The translations under genes were made by a program, and so were the position numbers. A DNA stretch of 64,000 nt from Chlamydia crocodili (GTDB lineage: Bacteria > Chlamydiota > Chlamydiia > Chlamydiales > Chlamydiaceae): positions 204,113 through 268,112 of the forward strand of contig NZ_CP060791.1 of assembly GCF_018343815.1 (NCBI RefSeq). The letters run 5' to 3'. The notes beneath the pieces are model-generated. The model was not told where the DNA came from. It did no database searches and worked only from the letters and a program-made list of their open reading frames with translations. Positions 9,378 through 19,195 of this stretch are shown in pieces; within the stretch, counting starts at the first letter, position 1, and each line of letters opens with the position of its first letter.

Positions 9378-10859
9378 ATGACAGCATCTTGTTCAACAAC
9401 AACGAGTATAACTTCAGAAAGTGCCGAGCTTGATTTGTTAATGGTAGAATCAGGATCAGAGACATCTTCAACAACCGATGCTGAGGTTAGCGTTCCTGAT
9501 TGTTGCCAAATGGCTATCTTACGTTCCATGTCGGATACTTGCTTAAGTTTACTGAACCAATCAGGATCGGTATTTTCACAACTTCCTTCCCAGAATAAAC
9601 CTGCACCTTCGGAAACTTTAATGGCAAAGAATGGTATGTTGATGAAATCTTCATCTTTACCAAATCTGTCATCACAAAAATCTCTAGATACATTTTCCTC
9701 TTCTGATAAAAATCCTGCTTTGCGACAAGCTAGCCAATCTTCGTCTTTTGCTTCTGTAAAAGAACAAAAAGCGCAAGCAAGTATGGGATTTTCCTCTTGC
9801 TTAGCTCCTAAAGACGAAAATTCCATAACAAAAACAACAACACTGGTCTTAAATCTACCAGAATCTAAAAATGATGGTTTAGAGGGGAAATCATCCATCA
9901 CCCTATGTACAACACAAGTTGAAGTTCAAACTTACGACAAGCAAACCATAAAAGAACACAGTCTGAAAGATACTGTTAGAACTTCTGAAGAAGCTGCAAA
10001 ATCTGCACCATCTTCACCAAAACCTTCTACATCTTCTCTCAGTCCTATGGCGCTATTCAGCCATGTACAAAAAGAAACTACAGAAACACGTCTCGATACA
10101 AAATCTCAAGAAAGAGAAGAAGGAAAAGGAGAACAAGGACAACAAGAACGTCAGGATCAAGAACAGCAACATCATAAACACAAAAGAGATTTCGCTATTG
10201 AAGAACTTTCCAATCAAATGTCTGCTCACTATACGCAGTCGCGTAGCTTACCTGATGAAATTATTGAATTTGCTCTTACAGAAGCACAGCTTAGCTCTCT
10301 GATGCATATGCGTGTATCAAATTTGGATGTCCTTAGAATCTGTGCAGAAATTATGAAGCTCATGTTGAATAGCAGAGAACAAGATAATCTTTCTCGTTTA
10401 GAAGCTAGAAAGCACCTTTTAGAAAAAGCGAAAGAGCTTATTGAAAGTTATGAAAGTCAAGCCAAGATTTCACAATGGTTAGGAATTGCTACCGCAACTT
10501 TAGGAATCATAGGAGCTGCAACACCAATTATTGGTGAAATTTCCGGAAAACGCATTCTAGGATTTATCCAAAAACATACAGGATTGTGGAAAGGAGCAAC
10601 AGCACGAACATTCTTTAAAGGTGCTGGTAAAATTTGTACTTCATTATCGCAACTTACAGAAGCCTCATCAAAAATTTATGAGTTGAAAGAAACTGCGTCA
10701 CGAACATTTGCAGAAAATTATAAAGAGATATTCCGTATGGAACATGACGAAATCACCCGCTCTATCGAAGAGGTGAAAGATCATTGGAAAAATATGGATA
10801 ATTTCTTACTCCAAGTACTACAAACAGAACACGACGCTGTTCGTAGTCTTTATCAATAG
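9378..10859 (+). CDS. copD2: CopD2, type III secretion translocator (YopD-like)
   Basis: The second translocator of the operon, 493 residues. Residues 1-220 are Ser/Thr-rich and polar. SPMALF at 222-227 is followed by a Gln/Glu/Arg/His-rich linker (about 235-270). A single hydrophobic stretch lies near 365-395 (WLGIATATLGIIGAATPIIG), flanked by amphipathic helices; the last 90 residues are coiled-coil-prone. One central membrane segment is what YopD/CopD proteins show. AAGGA precedes the ATG by 5 bases. Corresponds to CT860. The operon ends 7 bases before a convergent gene. Confidence 0.86.
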   Translation: MTASCSTTTSITSESAELDLLMVESGSETSSTTDAEVSVPDCCQMAILRSMSDTCLSLLNQSGSVFSQLPSQNKPAPSETLMAKNGMLMKSSSLPNLSSQKSLDTFSSSDKNPALRQASQSSSFASVKEQKAQASMGFSSCLAPKDENSITKTTTLVLNLPESKNDGLEGKSSITLCTTQVEVQTYDKQTIKEHSLKDTVRTSEEAAKSAPSSPKPSTSSLSPMALFSHVQKETTETRLDTKSQEREEGKGEQGQQERQDQEQQHHKHKRDFAIEELSNQMSAHYTQSRSLPDEIIEFALTEAQLSSLMHMRVSNLDVLRICAEIMKLMLNSREQDNLSRLEARKHLLEKAKELIESYESQAKISQWLGIATATLGIIGAATPIIGEISGKRILGFIQKHTGLWKGATARTFFKGAGKICTSLSQLTEASSKIYELKETASRTFAENYKEIFRMEHDEITRSIEEVKDHWKNMDNFLLQVLQTEHDAVRSLYQ

Positions 10860-10866
10860 AGAGTAC

Positions 10867-11589
10867 TTACTTTCGTATATTTTTATATGCTTTTGTCTTA
10901 CCCCAAGGAAAAGTAACATCACAACTTCTCTCTGTGAAAAATATTGTATCCCCATCAGGTAAAGAATCTAAAGGGAAGGAAATACTGATGACCATATTCC
11001 CTGACTTTAACTTTGCTAAAGCCGTTAAAACACCTTTCAATACCTTCAAAGAATACGACGAGCCGTAAAAGTAAACACAGGAAGCTTGTGATAACTCTGT
11101 TTCATGAAAATATTCTTTAAAAAATATTGTCGGCCGCAGAGATAACAACCTATGCATGCGAGAAGCGAAGTTAATAAAACTAGATTGGTTATCTATACCC
11201 ACAACCTGACATCTCAGAATATGGGAAAACCAAAAACACACCTTTCCTAAACCACAACCTAAATCATAGACAATATCTTGAGAAGTAACTCCGAATTCCC
11301 TACTCACTTTATTTAATGCTGACCAAGGAGTTTCTCCATAAACATTCCCCTCCTTTAGCAACGAAGATTGCGGCGAACGACGCAATCTCCTGTAAGGGTT
11401 CCTCAATAAAGAATAAAAAAACTTCGCTAGATCATATACGATTAGTTTTGGGTATTTAATGTAGAGGGAGAAAGATAAATAAATGTATTCCCTAATAGAG
11501 AACACTATTCTGTGAATTCCTACTCGCAATATGTGTAAAAATGAAGACTTTTTAATTACGAAGCTCTTTAGGCGGTTGGAATACGACAT
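10867..11589 (-). CDS. Class I SAM-dependent methyltransferase-like protein
   Basis: A 240-residue protein. After a basic, partly hydrophobic N-terminus (1-70) comes a Rossmann methyltransferase core: motif I is IVYDLGCGLGKVCFW near residues 100-115, followed by the acidic strand VVGIDNQS and a VYFYGSSYS segment in place of motif IV. Substrate cannot be told. Its first 38 bases overlap the end of ispH on the same strand, so it is probably co-transcribed with ispH. I do not recall a gene at this position in C. trachomatis. Confidence 0.75.
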   Translation of the reverse strand: MSYSNRLKSFVIKKSSFLHILRVGIHRIVFSIREYIYLSFSLYIKYPKLIVYDLAKFFYSLLRNPYRRLRRSPQSSLLKEGNVYGETPWSALNKVSREFGVTSQDIVYDLGCGLGKVCFWFSHILRCQVVGIDNQSSFINFASRMHRLLSLRPTIFFKEYFHETELSQASCVYFYGSSYSLKVLKGVLTALAKLKSGNMVISISFPLDSLPDGDTIFFTERSCDVTFPWGKTKAYKNIRK

Positions 11590-12481
11590 CTTCTATAGCA
11601 AATATATCTTCTTCAACTTGTAAACCGGGTATTAACTCTTTCAATCTAGAAATACAAGACTGAACAATATGCTCAGGAGTTGATGCTCCTGCTGTTATTG
11701 CAATATCACCGGAATAATTCAAAATCTCATCAGAAATATGATCCGGACTATTCACTAGTCTGGCAGGAATGTTTCTTTTTTCAGCAACTTCTCGTAAACG
11801 ATTGGAGTTGGAGCTTTGTACATCTCCAATAACATAAACAAAATTTACCCTAGGCAACACCGAACGTAAAGCTTCTTGGCGGTTTTGCGTAGCATAACAT
11901 ACAGAAGAACTAGGTAAGGTAATAATATTCGGATAACGCACCTTTAATGCTTGGGTAATTTCAGCAACATCATCTAAACTCAACGTTGTTTGAGTCACAA
12001 AAAATAAAGGGACCTCGACTCCGAAAGGAAGGTTAGCAACATCTTCCACCTTTTCCACTACCGTAACACTTTCGGGAGCTTCTCCACGAATCCCAATAAC
12101 CTCTACGTGTTTTTTCTTTCCTATCAAAATAATTTGATAACCCTTACTTGCATAAAGCTTAACTGCAGAATGAATCTTAGTTACCAGAATACAAGTTGCA
12201 TCAATATCAAAAAGATTCCGAGTTTTTGCTTCTTCACGAACTTCCGGAGGAATACCGTGAGCAGAATAGATAACCTTTTCTCCACAAGGAACATCAGTAA
12301 GATCTTCAATAAAGATGGCCCCTCTCCTTTTGAGATCATCTACTACATGACGGTTATGAACAATCTCATGTTTCACATAAATCGGGGCTCCCCATTTTTC
12401 TAAAGCAGCTTCTACTACTTGGATAGCACGAACCACCCCAGCGCAAAATCCTCTAGGATTACTTAATATAACCCTGCGCAC
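11552..12481 (-). CDS. ispH: 4-hydroxy-3-methylbut-2-enyl diphosphate reductase
   Basis: Last enzyme of the methylerythritol phosphate route, making IPP and DMAPP with a [4Fe-4S] cluster. The cluster Cys residues are C13 (RGFCAGVVRA), C97 (DATCILV) and C195 (SSVCYATQ). Substrate-binding residues include H42, H75 (SAHGIPPE) and H125/E127 (KHVEVIG). Length 309 is typical. The start is GTG at 12481 behind an excellent GGAGGTGA Shine-Dalgarno with a 6-base spacer. The old name is lytB (CT859). Confidence 0.97.
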   Translation of the reverse strand: MRRVILSNPRGFCAGVVRAIQVVEAALEKWGAPIYVKHEIVHNRHVVDDLKRRGAIFIEDLTDVPCGEKVIYSAHGIPPEVREEAKTRNLFDIDATCILVTKIHSAVKLYASKGYQIILIGKKKHVEVIGIRGEAPESVTVVEKVEDVANLPFGVEVPLFFVTQTTLSLDDVAEITQALKVRYPNIITLPSSSVCYATQNRQEALRSVLPRVNFVYVIGDVQSSNSNRLREVAEKRNIPARLVNSPDHISDEILNYSGDIAITAGASTPEHIVQSCISRLKELIPGLQVEEDIFAIEDVVFQPPKELRN

Positions 12482-12512
12482 ATCTCACCTCCAAACTTGA
12501 ATATGATGCTTA

Positions 12513-12557
12513 ATAAAAAAACCTTTAGAAAAAGATTTTTTACTTTTTCTAAAGGTT
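12513..12557 (-). terminator. Rho-independent terminator after CPAF
   Basis: A 15-bp perfect stem (12520-12534 with 12543-12557, core AACCTTTAGAAAAA) with an 8-base loop. Read on the minus strand it is followed by a run of seven T at 12513-12519. It lies directly downstream of the CPAF stop codon and separates CPAF from ispH. Confidence 0.85.
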
Positions 12558-12614
12558 ATTAATATAACAGAAGATTTCTATATTGTTATATTTATTTGAC
12601 CCAGTTCTTATATT

Positions 12615-14411
12615 TTATCTTTCTTCCGAATGAGAGGCGTTTTTATCTGCTTCTTTATCAATAAGATCAAGAACTAAACCTTTTACGTTATTTATGTAAT
12701 CAGGATATCTTCCTGTCTGTACGTCCATATCTGTAAAATCTAAGACTACATGAGGAGAGACTCCTAGATTCTCTATGTAAGAACCGTCTGGTCTTACTGC
12801 AAGAGATCCAGTTAAAGAACAACTTTTAATTCCTGTTCTATTAGGGAACTCTACGTTAAAGACAAAACCTCCAGCTCCTGCTGTAGTTGTTCCTACAATA
12901 AGTGCTCGACCACTGTCCTTCATAATCGCTGGGAATAAATCTCCACAGGAGAAATCTTCCTGATTGATCAAGACACATATAGGATGTGTATAACGATGCT
13001 CAGGATGTGGGTGTACTTTAGCAAATCCTAACAAAGGCATAGGTGTAGAGAGATTAATGTCTCCATTTGCCCAGCATTTTAAAACAGTACTAGAAAATGT
13101 CTGTAGATATCCTACGGCATTCATATCGATAGGATAACCTTCCATATCATCACCGAGAGCATTTCTTGCTTGCTCATCAGTTTCAACACCATCGAGAAGG
13201 TTCAACCATTTTACTGCAGATTGAACTTCACTTTGGGTTAAAATCATTCTATGTCTAGGTGTTTCTAAAGGTGTGTCTGTTAATCTAGAGATCAACGCAT
13301 AAAGATAGAATACACTACCACCCGGATTGTTTGTCTGATCGATAATCAAAGCTTCTGTTTTCTCTTGTAAAACACTTATGATCTCACCGAAGTCATTCCA
13401 TGGGGATTCCATATTCATAATACTACGGTCTTCCATGTCTGTCCAAGAATATGTAGAAATTCTAAGGAATCCAATATTGTGAGATTGTCCACGATTATCT
13501 GTACATGTGAATACATAGGCATGGTAAGGACCATTTTTAGCTCTCCATGTCACATGTCCGAAATCAGGAAGGAAACCTTTTTTACTCCCGATATTGTAAT
13601 CACTGTTTAAACCACGTTTATATTGCTCACGTAGTTCGCTCCAGAAATAAGGAACCATTTCGTTTGTGAATAAGCAATTTTCAGAAGCATTAGATACCAA
13701 AGGTAAAGCACGGCCAGATCTCATCTCAATTACTGGATCTTTTACCAAAGGAGCTATTAAGGATAGATCCTGAATATGCTCAGGGGTATGGCGCCATTTA
13801 ACTTTTACCGTACGTGTTAAACCGCTAGGACGACGAATCTTTAACGTAGCTATCCCTATAGGAATTTGATGGCCTAAGGCAGCAGAACGAGAAAAGAGTA
13901 TTCGTGCAGCTGCAGCATAATCAGAAGGAGCACCTCTACCAGTACGTACACTTTCGATCATCTCCATAATCGGCATGCCGTCCATCTCTAAAATTTCATC
14001 TCCTACAGAAACATCTGAGCTATATGTATGCACGTCGACAACAAAGCATCTATGAGAATTACTTAACTTGATTGTATAAGGTAAGTGAGAGTTTTCCGTA
14101 CCAAAGAAAGTAATCCCAGCATGGAAGTCATTTAAATCAGAGATGTATTGCGCAAGAACTCCTTGACAATACTTGGTTGAAGGATTTTCCTCGATATACA
14201 ATTTTAAACGCGCTTGATCCGTTGAATCCTTTAAATTCCAACGGAAAAGCTTATGCTTCCACTCTTTAGGAGCATATTTAACATCAAGTAAGTGTTCCAA
14301 AAAATCCAAGTCTGAACATGCATTTTTTTGAACTAGAGTCTTAGCAGAACCTGAAATTTGAAAACCTAATACTAGGGAGAAAATCAAGGCTGTAATTTGT
14401 TTCACTTTCAT
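12615..14411 (-). CDS. cpa: CPAF, secreted chlamydial protease
   Basis: Serine protease secreted across the inner membrane by Sec, self-processed and released to the host cytosol late in infection. The 598-residue precursor has a signal peptide at 1-23 (hydrophobic core ITALIFSLVLGF). The catalytic set matches the C. trachomatis enzyme: H97 in DFHAGITFFG, S488 in NQEDFSCGDLFPA and E547 in SYIENLG. A tail-specific-protease-like fold is suggested by IIDQTNNPGGSVFYLY. GAGAGG lies 5 bases before the ATG. It is followed by a strong terminator and is probably monocistronic. Confidence 0.97.
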   Translation of the reverse strand: MKVKQITALIFSLVLGFQISGSAKTLVQKNACSDLDFLEHLLDVKYAPKEWKHKLFRWNLKDSTDQARLKLYIEENPSTKYCQGVLAQYISDLNDFHAGITFFGTENSHLPYTIKLSNSHRCFVVDVHTYSSDVSVGDEILEMDGMPIMEMIESVRTGRGAPSDYAAAARILFSRSAALGHQIPIGIATLKIRRPSGLTRTVKVKWRHTPEHIQDLSLIAPLVKDPVIEMRSGRALPLVSNASENCLFTNEMVPYFWSELREQYKRGLNSDYNIGSKKGFLPDFGHVTWRAKNGPYHAYVFTCTDNRGQSHNIGFLRISTYSWTDMEDRSIMNMESPWNDFGEIISVLQEKTEALIIDQTNNPGGSVFYLYALISRLTDTPLETPRHRMILTQSEVQSAVKWLNLLDGVETDEQARNALGDDMEGYPIDMNAVGYLQTFSSTVLKCWANGDINLSTPMPLLGFAKVHPHPEHRYTHPICVLINQEDFSCGDLFPAIMKDSGRALIVGTTTAGAGGFVFNVEFPNRTGIKSCSLTGSLAVRPDGSYIENLGVSPHVVLDFTDMDVQTGRYPDYINNVKGLVLDLIDKEADKNASHSEER

Positions 14412-14524
14412 ATTTACCTCTCTTCCAAATAGAGAATGTTTACAAGGAGGCGGTATGATAGGGGTATAAAGATTTTATTAAAACAAAGTTTTTAAAAAAA
14501 ATTTTTAACTCTAAGACAACCAAC

Positions 14525-15787
14525 TCAAAACCACATAGCAATGCGCTCGAGCATAAAATATGAAATAAGACCGCCAAAATAGCTAGCTAGTGCAATCCAA
14601 GAGATCTTTTTAAAATACCATAGAAAATCAACTTTCTCGATACCCATGAAGGCAACTCCAGCAGCCGATCCTATAATTAAAATACTTCCCCCAGTGCCTG
14701 CCGCATAAGCAATCAACTTCCATAAAGTATCGTCCATTGGGACTTGATACATACCCATAGTCGCAGCAACAAGGGGAACATTATCCAATACGCTTGAAAT
14801 AAGACCAATAAAAATAGCCACAACATTCCTAGAAAATATCCTATCCATGCTCATTGAAAGTTCAGAGAGAACATTAGAAAAAGTCAAAGCATTAACAGCC
14901 AATAAGATACCTATAAAGAAGGTAATAGAGGAAATATCGATCTTCGTTAAAATATGAGGAATACGTAAGTGATAGCGATCTTCCCCGTGGGGAGAATGAA
15001 TCCAGTCACTAGCCAACCAAACAAGCCCGAGTCCTAATAAAGCTCCAATAAATGGTGGAACACCTAAACAGGCTTTCCAAATGGGAACCATCAATAAAGA
15101 TCCCAAACCAATACAAATGATTAAACCACTTTTTTTAGGAGATCCCTCCATCTCAACATCCTTAGTGATCATTCCTGTAGTTCTCTTCTTAAGCATAAAT
15201 TGTGCGCAAATTCCAGCTATAAGAACACAAACTAAACTAGGAACAAATAAAGCACGAATAATTCCCCAAGAAGTCACTTTATTATTAATCCACAACATTG
15301 TTGTCGTTACATCTCCTAAAGGAGTCCAAGCACCTCCAGCATTTACACTAATGACGCAAATCGCTCCTAGAAGCAGGCGATCTTCTCGCGATTTAACTAA
15401 ACGCTTCAAAATAGAGATAATGATGATGATAGATGTTAAATTATCCAAGGCAGCGGATAGGAAAAAAGAAAGCCCTATCAGCACCCAAAGAAGTAGGGTT
15501 CTGGATTGTATATAACAACATCGTACTATAATCGAAAACCCTTTGTGTGCGTCTATGAGTTCAACAATGGCCATCGCTGCGAATAAGAAAAATATTACCT
15601 GAGCCATATCAGCAATTTCTTCAGCTAGAATCATGTGATCCGCATGTTGCATATGAGAAAAACAAACTAGCCACATCAAACCTCCCATAGCTAAGGCTAC
15701 AGCAGATTTATTCACTCGCACAATATGCTCGAAAACAATCGCGATATATCCAAATAAAAACAGAGCACACAATTGGAATTTCAACAT
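14525..15787 (-). CDS. NhaD-type Na+/H+ antiporter
   Basis: A 420-residue polytopic inner-membrane protein with about eleven membrane segments. It has features of the NhaD/ArsB ion-transporter superfamily: paired DNLTSIIIIISIL (near residue 115) and DNVPLVAATMGMY (near 345) segments in the two inverted halves, with Asp-Asn likely at the ion site, and VNAGGAWTPLGDVTTTMLW. In chlamydiae Na+ cycling is important in energy metabolism, so sodium export is a reasonable inference. It corresponds to CT857. Confidence 0.85.
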   Translation of the reverse strand: MLKFQLCALFLFGYIAIVFEHIVRVNKSAVALAMGGLMWLVCFSHMQHADHMILAEEIADMAQVIFFLFAAMAIVELIDAHKGFSIIVRCCYIQSRTLLLWVLIGLSFFLSAALDNLTSIIIIISILKRLVKSREDRLLLGAICVISVNAGGAWTPLGDVTTTMLWINNKVTSWGIIRALFVPSLVCVLIAGICAQFMLKKRTTGMITKDVEMEGSPKKSGLIICIGLGSLLMVPIWKACLGVPPFIGALLGLGLVWLASDWIHSPHGEDRYHLRIPHILTKIDISSITFFIGILLAVNALTFSNVLSELSMSMDRIFSRNVVAIFIGLISSVLDNVPLVAATMGMYQVPMDDTLWKLIAYAAGTGGSILIIGSAAGVAFMGIEKVDFLWYFKKISWIALASYFGGLISYFMLERIAMWF

Positions 15788-15994
15788 AATGACCTCAAAA
15801 ATAATTCTACGAACTAGTGTACTCCTATTTACAGGTTAGGTAAAGTAGGAAAAATCCTTCTAGATTAAGAAAAGCGTTTCTTTTTTATATACTAAAATCA
15901 AAAATTTGTTATTTAGCACCGTTTTATATAGCAACTCTATATTCTTGAAGCTTAGATTTGACGAAACAAAACGTCTATAAACATAACGAACTAT

Positions 15995-16023
15995 TTGACA
16001 AAGATACTAAAGAACAGAACAAT
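15995..16023 (+). promoter_or_regulatory. Candidate sulP promoter
   Basis: A perfect -35 TTGACA at 15995-16000 is followed after 17 bases by AACAAT at 16018-16023, a fair -10. It lies 40 bases upstream of the sulP start, in the 275-base divergent gap between the antiporter and sulP. Confidence 0.4.
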
Positions 16024-16062
16024 AATAAAGTTCTCTAGTTCTGAATCCACGTTAGGAGCCTA

Positions 16063-17763
16063 GTGAAAGTCGCCTTATCGTTTAAACACCTTGTTCCCAA
16101 GCTTTATACTTGTATTAAGGAAGGTTATACCTTTAATACATTTAAAAAAGATTTCTTAGCTGGACTTACTGTAGGCGTTCTAGCATTTCCTTTTGCTATT
16201 GCTATTGCAATCGGTGTGGGCGTATCCCCTATTCAAGGTTTGCTAGCCTCAATCATTGGAGGCTTTATAGCCTCTGCTTTAGGTGGTAGTCGTGTTCTTA
16301 TATCGGGACCAACAAGTGCTTTCATCTCTATACTTTATTGTATTTCAGCAAAATATGGTGTTGAGGGGTTATTCACAATCACCCTAATGGGAGGAGTATT
16401 CCTAGTGGCCTTTGGACTTACTGGGCTTGGCACTTTCATTAAATATATGCCATATCCGGTGGTTACAGGATTAACAACAGGTTTAGCTGTTATCATTTTT
16501 TCCTCTCAAATTAGAGACTTTTTAGGTCTACAAATGGGAGATAGTGTTCCTACAGATTTTATTGCTAAATGGATAGCTTACTGGGATTATCTGTGGACCT
16601 GGGATAGTAAAGCTTTTGCCGTAGGGTTATTTACCCTTCTAATCATGATTTATTTCCGAAATTATAAGCCCAGATATCCAGGAGTAATGATTGCTATTAT
16701 CGTAGCTTCGACACTAGTTTGGTTGCTAAAAATCGATATTCCTACGATTGGAAGTCGTTATGGAGCTCTCCCGCAATCGATACCTTTACCTTCATTCCCT
16801 CATCTTAGCCTAACAAAAATTCTACAACTTATGCCGGATGCTTTAACTATTGCTGTTCTTTCCGGTATCGAAACTCTACTTTCAGCTGTAGTTGCTGATG
16901 GTATGACAGGATGGAGACATCAATCCAATTGCCAACTTGTTGCCCAAGGTATCGCAAATATTGGTACATCATTCTTTGCCGGAATGCCCGTAACAGGTTC
17001 CTTATCAAGAACCGCAGCAAGTATTAAATCTGGAGCTACAACTCCTGTAGCAGGATTAATTCACTCAGCCTTTATCTGCGTTATTCTTTTAGCTTTAGCA
17101 CCATTAACAGTAAAAATCCCTCTCACCTGTTTAGCTGCTGTTCTTATTCTTATTGCTTGGAATATGAGTGAAATCCATCACTTTATTCATTTGTTCACTG
17201 CTCCTAAGAAAGATGTTGTTGTTCTCTTAACCGTCTTTATTCTTACGGTTATGACAACCATCACCTCTGCAGTGCAAGTGGGTATGATGTTAGCCGCATT
17301 TCTATTTATGAAACAGATGAGTGATCTTTCTGACGTGATATCTACAGCAAGATATTTTGATGAGAATAAGCAGGCGAAAGATGACGATCTATTTTCAAAA
17401 TCCGAAGTTCCTGCACATACCGAAATCTATGAGATCAACGGTCCTTTCTTCTTTGGAATCGCTGATAGATTGAAAAATCTTCTCAATGAAATAGAAAAAC
17501 CTCCAAAGATTTTCATATTATGTATGAGTCGTGTACCTACAATTGATGCATCCGCTATGCATGCTCTAGAAGAGTTTTTCCTAGAATGTGACCGTCAAGG
17601 AACACTTTTACTTTTGGCAGGTGTGAAAAAAACACCGCTAAGCGATCTTAAACGCTATCATTTAGATGAGCTTATCGGTGTTGATCATATCTTTTCGAAT
17701 ACGAAGAGCGCTCTCTTATTTGCCCAAGCTTTGATCAATTTAGAGAGCAAATCCTCTCATTAG
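16063..17763 (+). CDS. SulP-family anion transporter with STAS domain
   Basis: A 566-residue inner-membrane carrier of the SLC26/SulP family. The N-terminal two thirds hold about 12 membrane helices, with family motifs GLTVGVLAFPFAIAIAIGVG, SGPTSAF and MPVTGSLSRTAASIKSGATTP. A C-terminal STAS domain (about 435-560) contains TIDASAMHALEEF. Substrate could be sulfate, bicarbonate or a dicarboxylate; sequence does not decide. Translation starts at GTG 16063, with AGGAG 4 bases upstream. It overlaps the convergent fumC by 4 bases. Corresponds to CT856. Confidence 0.92.
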   Translation: MKVALSFKHLVPKLYTCIKEGYTFNTFKKDFLAGLTVGVLAFPFAIAIAIGVGVSPIQGLLASIIGGFIASALGGSRVLISGPTSAFISILYCISAKYGVEGLFTITLMGGVFLVAFGLTGLGTFIKYMPYPVVTGLTTGLAVIIFSSQIRDFLGLQMGDSVPTDFIAKWIAYWDYLWTWDSKAFAVGLFTLLIMIYFRNYKPRYPGVMIAIIVASTLVWLLKIDIPTIGSRYGALPQSIPLPSFPHLSLTKILQLMPDALTIAVLSGIETLLSAVVADGMTGWRHQSNCQLVAQGIANIGTSFFAGMPVTGSLSRTAASIKSGATTPVAGLIHSAFICVILLALAPLTVKIPLTCLAAVLILIAWNMSEIHHFIHLFTAPKKDVVVLLTVFILTVMTTITSAVQVGMMLAAFLFMKQMSDLSDVISTARYFDENKQAKDDDLFSKSEVPAHTEIYEINGPFFFGIADRLKNLLNEIEKPPKIFILCMSRVPTIDASAMHALEEFFLECDRQGTLLLLAGVKKTPLSDLKRYHLDELIGVDHIFSNTKSALLFAQALINLESKSSH

Positions 17764-19142
17764 TGTTTTCCCACCATAGATTCGGGAACAACAAGACGAT
17801 CGAATTCTTCCGCAGATAGGTATCCCATCTGTATACATGCTTCCTTTAGGCTTATATTGTCATGGAAAGCTTTTAAAGCTACTTTAGAACATTTATCATA
17901 TCCTAAAACTGGAGTTAAAGCTGTAACAAGCATTAGAGAATTATCTAAATATTCCTTGAGGCGATATTTGTTCACACGCAAACCTGAAACAAAATAATCT
18001 GCAAAAGCTTGCATAGCTCCCGAAAGAATATCCACAGATTGTAAGAAATTATAAATTATCAATGGTTTCATAACATTGAGTTCAAAATTTCCTCGGCTTC
18101 CACCAATGATTACTGCCTGATTATTTCCTATAACCTGAGCACAAACCATTTGCAAAGCTTCGCATTGTGTAGGATTGATTTTACCAGGCATTATTGAAGA
18201 TCCTGGTTCATTCTCAGGAAATAGTAATTCTCCTAAACCACATCGAGGACCCGATCCTAAAAAACTCAGATCCGTAGCTATCTTTGTTAAAGCACAAGCT
18301 AAAGTAGCCAAAACACCATGAGCATTCACTAGCGTATCGTGATTAGATAATGCTGAGAAATAATTTGATGCAACAATGAAAGGCTCTACTGTTTCCTGAC
18401 GCAAATAGTGGATAACTTTATCTATAAATCCATCAGGAACATTTAATCCTGTACCTACTGCTGTTCCTCCTATAGCCAACTCATACATATGTGTGAGAGA
18501 GAACGCAACTCTCTCTAAAGATTGACGTATCTGATTACTATAGCCAGAAAACTCCTGTCCCAATGTCATAGGAACAGCATCCATTAAATGTGTTCTCCCT
18601 ATCTTCACACAATCGCGAAATTCAGCAACCTTAGCATCTAATGCCCTTTGTAGATGATCCATGGCAGGAATCAACTTTTTCTTAAGACTAATCACTGCAG
18701 CAATATGCATAGCTGTAGGGAAAACATCATTAGAAGATTGGGATTTATTTACATGGTCATTAGGATGTATGGGTGTTTTACTACCTACAACACCTCCATG
18801 ACGTTGAATAGCTAAATTAGCAATAACCTCGTTTACATTCATATTGGATTGAGTACCGCTGCCCGTTTGCCATACCTTTAAAGGGAAGTGCTCGTCAAAC
18901 TTGCCTTCAAGAATCTCATCAGCAGCAGAAACAATCATGTCACAATATTTTGAATCTAAAAATCCTAGATCACGGTTTGCTTTAGCAGCACACTTTTTAA
19001 TCCAAACCAAAGCACGGATAACTTCTTGAGGCATAACCTCGGGAGCCCAGGAAAAATATTTTTGAGAACGCGCAGTTTGCGCGCCATACAACTTATCTTC
19101 AGGGACTTCCACAGTTCCTAAACTATCATTTTCTTGCCGCAT
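17760..19142 (-). CDS. fumC: Class II fumarate hydratase
   Basis: Converts fumarate and malate in the cytoplasmic TCA branch, feeding mdh. The 460-residue protein has the superfamily signature GSSIMPGKINP near residue 318, preceded by FLGSGPRCGLGELLFPENE, plus TGSGTQSNMNVNEV and KIGRTHLMDAVP with the catalytic His. Length and motifs are standard for oxygen-stable class II fumarases. It is divergent from the permease fusion gene (53 bases between starts) and its stop lies inside the sulP tail. Confidence 0.97.
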   Translation of the reverse strand: MRQENDSLGTVEVPEDKLYGAQTARSQKYFSWAPEVMPQEVIRALVWIKKCAAKANRDLGFLDSKYCDMIVSAADEILEGKFDEHFPLKVWQTGSGTQSNMNVNEVIANLAIQRHGGVVGSKTPIHPNDHVNKSQSSNDVFPTAMHIAAVISLKKKLIPAMDHLQRALDAKVAEFRDCVKIGRTHLMDAVPMTLGQEFSGYSNQIRQSLERVAFSLTHMYELAIGGTAVGTGLNVPDGFIDKVIHYLRQETVEPFIVASNYFSALSNHDTLVNAHGVLATLACALTKIATDLSFLGSGPRCGLGELLFPENEPGSSIMPGKINPTQCEALQMVCAQVIGNNQAVIIGGSRGNFELNVMKPLIIYNFLQSVDILSGAMQAFADYFVSGLRVNKYRLKEYLDNSLMLVTALTPVLGYDKCSKVALKAFHDNISLKEACIQMGYLSAEEFDRLVVPESMVGKH

Positions 19143-19195
19143 ATATTCTATTCCCTTATGATTCCTTTATTATTTCTTCCCTCTACATTTACAAA

